Of a stretch of 64,000 bases of DNA, positions 18,914-25,412 are shown in pieces; the stretch's first letter is position 1; every line of letters begins with the position of its first letter. The position numbers were made by a program, and so were the translations under genes. Source of the DNA: Virgibacillus proomii (GTDB lineage Bacteria > Bacillota > Bacilli > Bacillales > Amphibacillaceae). The stretch lies in the NCBI RefSeq assembly GCF_900162615.1, contig NZ_FUFN01000010.1, positions 2,448,519-2,512,518 on the forward strand, read 5' to 3'. The notes under the pieces are model-generated. The model saw nothing but the letters and a program-made list of their open reading frames with translations. It was not told the origin of the DNA and did not search any database.

Positions 18914-19855
18914 TTGGCGTTTAGAGTTTCACTTTCAAAATCGTTGTTTCTTTTGAGTAGTATTTTTATCGCAATTATTATTATGTTGGCATTTTCAAAT
19001 GAGGTATCTGCTCATGGCTATGTCGATTCCCCTAAAAGTAGAGCATTACTCTGTAAAGAAGGGGTTAATAAAGGTTGTGGAGCTGTGACTTATGAACCGC
19101 AAAGTGTGGAGGGACTAGGTAATTTCCCTAGTGAAGGGGTGCCTGATGGGAAAATCGCAAGTGCCGGTGGCAAATTTCCTGAACTTGATGAACAATCATC
19201 TATTCGTTGGGCAAAAAACCCGATAAAAAGTGGGATGAATACATTTACTTGGACTTTAACCGCCCCTCATGCTACAGAAAAATGGGAATATTATATTACA
19301 AAAGAGGGTTGGGATCCTAATCAGCCATTAAAGCGTTCCGATCTAGAATTATTCTGTACAGTGAATGATGGCGGAAAAGTTCCAGGATCTAAAGTAAGTC
19401 ATAACTGTTCTGTACCAAAACGTACTGGGTATCATGTAATCCTTGCTTATTGGGAAGTCTATGATACTGCTAATGCTTTTTATAGTATAATTGATGTTGA
19501 TTTCGGCGGTGGTTCGAATACCCCTACTGAACCCCCATCTGATTCAGATGAAATTGCTGCTTGGGAACCGACCAAAGTATATGTAAATGGAGATAAAGTT
19601 TCTTATAATGGTGCCATTTACCAAGCTAAATGGTGGGTACAAAATGAAAAACCTGATCAATCTCTAGCTTGGAAATTAATAAGCAGAAGTGATTCTGATA
19701 ATTCCGCTGAGGATAGCCGCATCCTTCCGTGGGATCCGGACAAAGTATATCTTTCCGGTGATAAAGTAATCTATAATAACGTTGTTTATCGAGCTAAATG
19801 GTGGACGCTAGGTGATACTCCTGATTCCAACATCGTTTGGGAAGTTTCAGATTAA
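18914..19855 (+). CDS. Secreted AA10 lytic polysaccharide monooxygenase with two chitin-binding modules
   Basis: A secreted copper enzyme that oxidatively cleaves crystalline chitin (possibly cellulose). After a Sec signal peptide the mature protein begins HGYVDSPKSR, and this N-terminal His is half of the histidine brace. The second brace His is in LTAPHATEKWEYYIT, and the axial aromatic is the Phe of DTANAFYSIIDVDF. A PTEPPSDSD linker leads to two type-3 chitin-binding modules with YNGAIYQAKWW and YNNVVYRAKWW. I prefer the TTG at 18914 (313 aa), eight bases after AGGGAGAG. An ATG eight codons upstream (18890) has no Shine-Dalgarno. It stands alone with its own terminator. Confidence 0.93.
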   Translation: MAFRVSLSKSLFLLSSIFIAIIIMLAFSNEVSAHGYVDSPKSRALLCKEGVNKGCGAVTYEPQSVEGLGNFPSEGVPDGKIASAGGKFPELDEQSSIRWAKNPIKSGMNTFTWTLTAPHATEKWEYYITKEGWDPNQPLKRSDLELFCTVNDGGKVPGSKVSHNCSVPKRTGYHVILAYWEVYDTANAFYSIIDVDFGGGSNTPTEPPSDSDEIAAWEPTKVYVNGDKVSYNGAIYQAKWWVQNEKPDQSLAWKLISRSDSDNSAEDSRILPWDPDKVYLSGDKVIYNNVVYRAKWWTLGDTPDSNIVWEVSD

Positions 19856-19869
19856 TATGTTCTGAATAT

Positions 19870-19914
19870 AATCAGCACATTATTGATGAAGAGACTCAGA
19901 ATAATGTGCTGATT
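19870..19914 (+). terminator. Terminator after the LPMO gene
   Basis: A 15-bp perfect stem (AATCAGCACATTATT with its complement at 19900-19914), followed by a short T-rich tail TTGTTTA. Confidence 0.85.
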
Positions 19915-20259
19915 TGTTTATCTAAGTAAAATTTATTAGAGGCAGGATTTTTACAAATTCATTTATTCCGTAGAGGCTTATTCATCACTTCACTGTTAAA
20001 GTTGTTATTGGAACGAATTAAAAGGTAGAAGAAAACCATTCTAGCTATTGATATAAATACTCTTTACTTTAGACATCTAACTTAAGTTGTAAACTCCTAA
20101 AGTAGGATACTGGATGCAAACTTTTTAATAAAAAAACGTTGAATAAAGAAATCACTTTGCTCAACGTTTTTTAGAAATAAAGTATATAACCTTGTATTAT
20201 TTATATCATGCCATTTATCAACTCTCGTATTGATTTCGTATACAAATAGTAATGATAAA
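19915..20259. other. Intergenic gap with a second hairpin
   Basis: No gene was seen. AAAAAACGTTGA (20131-20142) pairs with TCAACGTTTTTT (20161-20172), a bidirectional terminator that would end the minus-strand CPCC gene beyond 20260. Confidence 0.7.
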
Positions 20260-20613
20260 TCATTCATCCATAAGAAATTCTAAGTTATCTAGATCTAAGT
20301 CCAAACGTTGTAATTGTTTCAGTAAGATTTCTTTTTTTACATTTCCGTTTTCTTGAAATTTTTTTGGATAATATTCTGGATGAGCAACGATTGCTCCATT
20401 TTCAATCCATTTTTTTCGATATAATTGAAAAGCAGCATCTAACATCTCTTTAGGTGTTACAATGTAGCCTAAGCCCACTTCATGATCTTCACTAAAACCA
20501 TATTCAAACCCACAGCAATCGCAAGAATCATATGAGCCTACACCATTTTCATCAAACGCTTCTTCTTCTAACCCATCATGACCACACACGGGGCAAAGGT
20601 ATTTTTCATTCAT
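20260..20613 (-). CDS. CPCC-family cysteine-rich protein (putative immunity protein) 1
   Basis: A 117-residue cytosolic protein with a zinc-ribbon-like N-terminus: YLCPVCGHDGLEE, then SCDCCGFEYGFSED, then the helical QLYRKKWIENGA segment. This is the Cys_rich_CPCC family, common next to polymorphic toxins and often predicted to be immunity proteins; the biochemical role is unproven. ATG at 20613 follows GGAGATG. The frame remains open for 37 codons upstream and there encodes a toxin-tail-like segment (DDKIITFFKPKYANKK). It is 54% or so alike by eye to the second copy at 20863, so the pair arose by duplication. Confidence 0.82.
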   Translation of the reverse strand: MNEKYLCPVCGHDGLEEEAFDENGVGSYDSCDCCGFEYGFSEDHEVGLGYIVTPKEMLDAAFQLYRKKWIENGAIVAHPEYYPKKFQENGNVKKEILLKQLQRLDLDLDNLEFLMDE

Positions 20614-20724
20614 TTTTTCATCTCCTTGAGCATTATTGATTATCAAAATATTATTTGCAGCTTTTTTATTAGCATATTTAGGTTTGAAAAATGTAATAAT
20701 TTTATCATCTTTAGTTAAAATTAA
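20614..20724 (-). pseudogene. Toxin C-terminal tail remnant 1
   Basis: Open in frame with the CPCC gene: LILTKDDKIITFFKPKYANKK. The IITFFKPK block matches the equivalent IQTFFKPK tail before the second CPCC gene and resembles the end of nuclease-type polymorphic toxin domains. No start codon or upstream domain remains. Confidence 0.45.
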
Positions 20725-20862
20725 CTATTTACTTGACAGGGGGCTATTTGACACTTACGGAGATTGACTTACAGCTTGCCAAAAATATTACACTTAGACA
20801 AACTGTCTTTACAATAAACTGTTTGAATAGAATAGCTCCCTTACTGACAAGGGAACTATTCA

Positions 20863-21207
20863 TTATAAAAAATAAAACTTTTCTATTGGTAGGTTAAGAC
20901 GTTTTAGCTGCTTTATAATTATTTCTCGCTTTACCTGTCCGTTATCTTGATATTCTTTAGGGTACTCCTCTGTATTCGCTACAAAAGCGCCTTCTCCAAT
21001 CCATTGTTTACGATATAACTGAAAAGCAGCTTCCCTCATTTCTTTTGGAATAACAGTATAACCTAAATCCACATCATTATCTTCACTCACTCCAAACTCA
21101 AAACCACAACAACTACAATCTACAAAACTGCCATAATCGTGCTCATTATAAGGTGCTTTTTCTAAACCGTCACACCCACATACTGGACAAATGTATGATT
21201 TGCTCAT
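20863..21207 (-). CDS. CPCC-family cysteine-rich protein (putative immunity protein) 2
   Basis: A 114-residue paralogue of the downstream gene, with the same pattern: YICPVCGCDGLEKAP, VDCSCCGFEFGVSED, GYTVIPKEMREAAFQLYRKQW and a C-terminal KREIIIKQLKRLNL helix. Start ATG at 21207 lies 15 bp after the stop of a short toxin-tail frame, and AGGAAGG lies at the end of that frame, suggesting it was coupled to a toxin gene. A weak hairpin (20831-20860) follows the stop. Immunity function is inferred from family context only. Confidence 0.82.
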   Translation of the reverse strand: MSKSYICPVCGCDGLEKAPYNEHDYGSFVDCSCCGFEFGVSEDNDVDLGYTVIPKEMREAAFQLYRKQWIGEGAFVANTEEYPKEYQDNGQVKREIIIKQLKRLNLPIEKFYFL

Positions 21208-21222
21208 TATATCAAATCCTTC

Positions 21223-21336
21223 CTATTGATCTTTATAGTATTTAATTCCTCGTTTAGGTTTAAAAAATGTTTGTATAACATCATTCTTATCTATAAATAA
21301 TATTTCGTTTGTTTTCTTGTTATATTTTATTGTCAT
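21223..21336 (-). pseudogene. Toxin C-terminal tail remnant 2
   Basis: A 37-codon frame starting ATG at 21336: NEILFIDKNDVIQTFFKPK, ending GIKYYKDQ. The D-x-V-I-x-T-F-F-K-P signature is a common terminus of contact-dependent and LXG-type toxin nuclease domains. Its 5' part is lost; upstream DNA on the other strand is a subtilase fragment, so the break is a rearrangement junction. Confidence 0.5.
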
Positions 21337-21347
21337 TCCATAAACAA

Positions 21348-21527
21348 GAAAGTTTAAGTGGTACTTCTTTTGCAGCTACGCATGCCACAGGTGTCATTGC
21401 TAAACTATTAAAAGCTAAAAAAATTAACAAAAACGATTATTACGAAAAATTAATAGAGTTTGCTGACTTACCAGGAGGAAAAAGGGACTCTTCTTATAGG
21501 TATGGACAACTTAAAGATAGCAATTAA
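21348..21527 (+). pseudogene. Subtilisin-family (S8) serine protease C-terminal fragment
   Basis: LSGTSFAATHATGVIAKLLKAKK contains the catalytic-serine motif G-T-S-x-A of S8 proteases with the following helix (normally GTSMAAPHVTG). It ends DSSYRYGQLKDSN before a stop at 21527. The Asp and His parts of the triad and the whole N-terminus are missing, so it is inactive. Upstream DNA belongs to the opposite-strand toxin tail. Confidence 0.75.
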
Positions 21528-21596
21528 GTAAGATTATGGTTTATTTGATTTTATGTAAAAATGGGTTATTATATAGCAAAGCAAAGGGGCATAATA

Positions 21597-22158
21597 ATGA
21601 AAAAGATATTTATAAAAATATTACTATTTACATTTATATTTAGCAACATAGTACCGCATATTACAGAAGCGCAATCATTAGAAAATAATATTAAAGATAA
21701 ATTTAATCACGGGAGATAAAAAAGTAACTCTTACAGAAGAATTGGAAGATAAAGTAGAAATCAAAAGCTATATTTCCAGTAAAGATGAAATAGTGGTCAA
21801 CAATAATGTAGATACTAGCGATGTGAAAGTTGATAGTAAAATTAATTTAGGGATAGGGGAAAATTCAACTGTTTTAACAACCATTGAAGAAACAGATACG
21901 GGAGAAATAATAGATTATAACTTTTGATGTGGAAATAACAAGTATTAATAGAGATGATTTTACTGCTGATTTTACTGCTGATTTTACTGCTATTATTACT
22001 GATCTTGATACTGGCGAGAAGTATGATGTTAAACTGCGGAAGTACAAGCTTCATGGTATCCTTTAGTAGTCATAGCAATTCATGTAGCTAGGCATGGTAT
22101 TAAATGAGCTATAAAAAAGTATGAGAAGAAGGCTAGCGGTAAACATTATCTAAGTTAA
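21597..22158 (+). pseudogene. Secreted SAR2788-like putative toxin pseudogene
   Basis: Starts ATG at 21597 with a clear Sec signal peptide (KKIFIKILLFTFIFSNIVPH). A frameshift near 21710 moves the sequence to the next frame (LITGDKKVTLTEELEDKVE). One extra T near 21925 shifts it again (DVEITSINRDDF...), and later frames carry WYPLVVIAIHVARHGIK. The layout (signal peptide, acidic beta-rich body, short hydrophobic VARHG(I/V)K segment near the end) resembles the SAR2788 family of putative toxins; that name is from memory. A 12-bp unit encoding DFTA is tandemly repeated near 21957-21990. Confidence 0.5.
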
Positions 22159-22370
22159 AGTTTCCTAATTTTAAATGTTAAATAGAATAAACATAAACGG
22201 GAATTTACAAAAGGTCTAACAAAAGATGGTTACAAACGAAGAGCTTAAAGTTTAGCTGGATCAAGAGTAAAAATGTATTGTCTAAAAAAAGAAAAAATAT
22301 GAAAACGTGTTATCAATATCGGCAGTAGATCAAAATATGACAATCTTTAAATATGCAGCTTCTTTTTTCC

Positions 22371-22445
22371 CATTCCACTGTAACAGCCGATGTTTTCAGT
22401 CATTCAAAAAAAAGAGCTAACTCATGGAAAACTACGAGTACATAA
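22371..22445 (+). pseudogene. Tyrosine recombinase C-terminal remnant
   Basis: The 24-codon stretch HSTVTADVFSHSKKRANS... matches the end of phage-type integrases (GHSTVxTTxDxYSHV, containing the catalytic Tyr region; here Phe replaces Tyr). It lies 48 bp before the left 131-bp inverted repeat. Too short to be sure. Confidence 0.35.
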
Positions 22446-22493
22446 AGAACAAGAACGGAAAAAAGAAATGGGGGAAAATATAAAAAGTGTTGT

Positions 22494-22624
22494 GAGAACG
22501 TTAAGTAAAACATATTCATATGAATGTCCATATTGAATCATTATATTTATTGAAAGCTTGTTCAGTAAACGATTCATTACTTTTGAACCATGTACACATT
22601 CCGATTGAAAATTAATTGATTTAC
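22494..22624 (+). repeat. 131-bp inverted repeat, left copy
   Basis: Base-by-base comparison with 28804-28934 on the opposite strand shows equal length and only four differences (about 97% identity), with similarity ending abruptly at both ends. The two copies flank gerE, the ysmA and OLD remnants and the AlbA/helicase genes. Confidence 0.93.
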
Positions 22625-22725
22625 GTCGATTCTCGGCTACACTTTTTTAAGAATATAAGTAGCAATTAGGTTACTCATTTTAAACATTTCTAGGGAGATT
22701 CCTGTTACTCTTGACAAATGTACGC

Positions 22726-22752
22726 ACCGTTTATTTGCTTCATCATAAGCTA
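22726..22752 (+). promoter_or_regulatory. Candidate sigma-K promoter of gerE
   Basis: AC (22726-22727), a 16-bp spacer and CATAAGCTA (22744-22752) fit the sigma-K pattern AC-N16/17-CATANNNTA. GerE is transcribed by sigma-K RNA polymerase in B. subtilis. The start codon is about 60 bp downstream. Confidence 0.55.
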
Positions 22753-22814
22753 TTATTGACTAAATAATTTCCCTTCATTATGCAGCTCTATTGACAGCAA
22801 GGAGGGGTTACCAT

Positions 22815-23039
22815 TTGAAGGACAACGAGTATAAACCGAAGCAATTACTAACTAAACGGGAAAAAGAAGTATTCGAACTATTAGTACAAGATAAGACAAC
22901 TAAAGAAATTGCCCAGGAATTATTCATATCAGAAAAAACAGTTCGAAATCATATTTCAAATGCTATGCAGAAGTTAGGAGTTAAGGGGCGTTCACAGGCT
23001 GTTGTAGAGCTCCTTCGCATGGGGGAATTAAAGCTCTAA
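22815..23039 (+). CDS. gerE: Spore-coat gene regulator GerE
   Basis: A 74-residue LuxR-type DNA-binding protein consisting only of the helix-turn-helix domain (LLTKREKEVFELLVQDKTTK, ELFISEKTVRNHISNAMQKL, SQAVVELLRMGELKL). It is almost identical to B. subtilis GerE, the last mother-cell regulator of sporulation, which controls coat genes together with sigma-K. The start is TTG at 22815 behind AAGGAGGGG; a longer frame from 22791 ignores that site. In B. subtilis gerE adjoins ysmA; here intact ysmA is 7 kb away, with a ysmA fragment next door. Confidence 0.96.
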   Translation: MKDNEYKPKQLLTKREKEVFELLVQDKTTKEIAQELFISEKTVRNHISNAMQKLGVKGRSQAVVELLRMGELKL

Positions 23040-23043
23040 ATCA

Positions 23044-23072
23044 ACACGGCTTTCCGCTATGGAAAGCCGTGT
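23044..23072 (+). terminator. Hairpin after gerE
   Basis: Perfect 12-bp stem: ACACGGCTTTCC (23044-23055) with GGAAAGCCGTGT (23061-23072). It lacks a good U-tract, so termination may be partial. Confidence 0.6.
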
Positions 23073-23403
23073 CTGCTATAGTCATAAATACACCACTAAT
23101 ATATATTTAAAGAAGTTATTCGTTAAATCTTTACATCAAACATACACTAAAATGTAGTTTTGCGTTCTGCATAATTTTTTATCTTTATTTTTTCAAAAAA
23201 TTTAATGGGCATTCATCTTATCTGTGCTTTGCGCTTGCATTCTAAGAAGCAACTTTCTCCCAATTCAATAAAACCCCTATCTTATGCAATCACTCCATTC
23301 ACTTATTCAATTATTGTCTATTACAAAAGACATAAACGAATCGATACAATTCTAGTTTTTACTGTTCCAAACAAAGCTAGTATCATTGCTTTACTAGCTT
23401 GCC
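23073..23403. other. Gap with no supported gene
   Basis: AT-rich. A 109-codon plus-strand frame at 23205-23534 is antisense to the ysmA fragment and has no ribosome binding site. Confidence 0.4.
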
Positions 23404-23590
23404 TATTTTTGCATGAATATCGACAAGTCTTCCTCGTCCTGTTAAAGCTATTTCTTGTTTGTCGCCCAAAACCATATATTGAATGTCAACAGATGATCTG
23501 CCGACATAATACGCTTTTACATATACATGGATAGTTTGATCAAAGCACAATTGCTTTAATAAATCACATTGTAGATCTTTTTAAGTCACC
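23404..23590 (-). pseudogene. Truncated second copy of ysmA (thioesterase)
   Basis: The minus strand encodes QCDLLKQLCFDQTIHVYVKA..., then DIQYMVLGDKQEIALTGRGR. This is clearly paralogous to the intact thioesterase at 29967-30407 (QCNYLKQVYFDQTLHVYVKA, DIHYMVLDDKQEIALTGRGR). The N-terminal half is absent, and a stop interrupts the frame just before DLQC. It has the same orientation as the intact gene and lies beside gerE, where ysmA sits in B. subtilis. Confidence 0.88.
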
Positions 23591-23660
23591 TTTAAAAGTG
23601 CTTATTAAGCAGTCTTCGGTAACTTCTGTAATTTTGACTGTAATTTCAATTGAATTAGAT

Positions 23661-23860
23661 TTATCGAAACATTATAATCATACTTTCAAGTAACTCTAAA
23701 TTTTTTTTGCTTAGACTCCTATCAAACAGAATTCTTAACGCGTAAATTAAATTGGTTTTACCAACATCATTAGACCTATAATTAACGTTTGATTAGCAAA
23801 TTTTATTGTTTCATCTTAGAAGTTTCTAAATCCTCTTATTATAATCTATTCAATTTTGAT
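23661..23860 (-). pseudogene. OLD-family endonuclease N-terminal remnant
   Basis: The minus strand reads IIIRGFRNF, then DETIKFANQTLIIG, then, after one missing base, NDVGKTNLIYALRILFDRSL: the N-terminal ABC-type ATPase Walker A of OLD/GajA-like nucleases (family form GPNDVGKTNL). AGGAGAGG lies upstream where the start should be, but ATC replaces a start codon, two stops occur in the first 20 codons, and the frame ends at 23661. Only about 65 residues of a normally 500-700-residue protein remain. Confidence 0.7.
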
Positions 23861-24161
23861 AAAATACCTCTCCTTTATTTTTACGTACTATTTCTTTTGT
23901 AATAAGAAACTTATCCTTATATCTTTTATACTAATATGTCATTAATCACAAAAATAAAAATCGTCTAATGCAAATTTTATCCAAATAGACAAAATATCAC
24001 GATATATAACTTAAAATATTAGATATACAACAGAACTGAACTGTACCTAATTGGTGAAATAAAAAACATTCATTCAAAAACAATAATTCTTATTAAATTG
24101 ATTTTTTAGCTGTGCTAACTCTTCAACGATCTGAACCGATTGTTCTGATTAAAAAAACTTA

Positions 24162-25091
24162 TCATATAATCTTCCATTTGAATTCTATCAAATCAGAATT
24201 AGCACCATGAGACTCAGAATCAATATTAATAAAGGCTAGTAGCGCAAATTTCCCCATTCTATTTACTATAACCGCTAAATCACTTGTCTCGTATCTCCTT
24301 AACCTATCTGTGAAATCCAATTTTTCAAAAGCTATTTCTTGGTATCTATCAAATAAATAGCCTTTATTTTTAATTCGAGATACTTGTATGCCGTAATCAT
24401 TATATACTCTTGCAACTCCATTATTTGCTACATCAAATTTGATTTTAAATTCAAACAACCCTTCTCCTATCGTAAATTTCCCATTATTGTTAGAGGGATC
24501 TATTTTTTCTTTTCCTTCACTATCCTTATTTTTATATATTACTTCTGACTTTAAAGCATTTTTATCTAAGATATTCTGATATATTTCATTAACGTTCGAT
24601 TTTTTAATGAATTTTTTTAATATTAACTTCTCTCTTGTTTCATTGTTTAAGGAAATGTTTATACTTCCTTTCCTTATAAATGAAGTTCCCCTACAATACT
24701 TTTCATTATCTTTAGCTATGGTATACGGTCTTTTAGCGTTAATCTTATCTATAAAAATATACCCTATGGTTTTGTTTTCTATAAATACTTGTCCCGTCTC
24801 AATTTTGGGTCTAGGTTCTATAAATTCAAATAAGTGCTGATATTCATTATCGTCTCGCATATTTCGTTCTAATCCTTTAACATAAAATTCTTTCTCAGCT
24901 ATTCCTAATATTATAAACTTATGTTCACCAAAAGCTTCTTCACTATTTAACATTGCTATAATGTCTTTGATCATTTCCCATTTACTTTTTGTACCAAGAT
25001 CATACTCTTTTACTTTATAATCAAGAATACATTTTTCATTAGTTTTATCGCTTACAATTTTTTTAATTTTATCTTCTATACTATATGACAT
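24162..25091 (-). CDS. AlbA_2 (Schlafen-type) domain protein
   Basis: A 309-residue cytosolic protein. The N-terminal half has the Schlafen AlbA_2 pattern: ILDYKVKEYDL (the D/E-x-K box near residue 25), KWEMIKDIIAMLNSEEAFG, KFIILGIAEKEFYVKGLERN, PRPKIETGQVF and the closing CRGTSFIRKGS near 140. AlbA_2 domains bind or cleave nucleic acids. The C-terminal half (about residues 165-309) is beta-rich and unfamiliar. ATG at 25091 follows AGGTGA; a GTG three codons earlier is less likely. It sits downstream of, and co-oriented with, a large SF1 helicase, suggesting a two-protein system, plausibly phage defence. Confidence 0.72.
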   Translation of the reverse strand: MSYSIEDKIKKIVSDKTNEKCILDYKVKEYDLGTKSKWEMIKDIIAMLNSEEAFGEHKFIILGIAEKEFYVKGLERNMRDDNEYQHLFEFIEPRPKIETGQVFIENKTIGYIFIDKINAKRPYTIAKDNEKYCRGTSFIRKGSINISLNNETREKLILKKFIKKSNVNEIYQNILDKNALKSEVIYKNKDSEGKEKIDPSNNNGKFTIGEGLFEFKIKFDVANNGVARVYNDYGIQVSRIKNKGYLFDRYQEIAFEKLDFTDRLRRYETSDLAVIVNRMGKFALLAFINIDSESHGANSDLIEFKWKII

Positions 25092-25108
25092 TAATATCAC
25101 CTGTATAT

Positions 25109-25228
25109 TTATTTTAAATATTGATTCCTCAACAGTCTGGCTGTTTTTGCCGCAATTATATTACCTTTTAAGTTTACTTCATTTGCTTCTTTATCTTCGT
25201 TCCATTCAATTGGGTTATCTTTAATCAT
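25109..25228 (-). CDS. 39-residue ORF between helicase and AlbA gene
   Basis: Minus-strand ATG at 25228 to TAA at 25109, beginning MIKDNPIEWNEDKEANEVNL and ending TARLLRNQYLK. Codon use looks natural and the stop lies 17 bp from the AlbA start. No strong Shine-Dalgarno was found, and the sequence reads like the C-terminus of a larger protein. It could be a small component of the module or a relic. Confidence 0.3.
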   Translation of the reverse strand: MIKDNPIEWNEDKEANEVNLKGNIIAAKTARLLRNQYLK

Positions 25229-25412
25229 AATTTCTATACTCGTTTTGCGTTACCAGAGCAACTTTCACTAACAAATTATTAAATAGTAACTACAGAATAA
25301 ATCATTTTACAACTAAATGTTGAAGAACCTATTTACCCCCATTTCTAGAACAAATAAAGGCTGATCACTTAATTATATGGTCATCCGATTCATGAGAGCA
25401 TGCTTCAAAACA

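Noticed and set aside
21955..21995. Short DFTA-encoding tandem repeat considered as a phase-variation tract
   Set aside because: The unit is 12 bp (in frame), so copy changes would not switch the reading frame, and the gene is already broken.
23205..23534. 109-codon plus-strand frame after gerE
   Set aside because: It is antisense to the ysmA fragment, whose minus-strand translation is clearly homologous to the intact gene.
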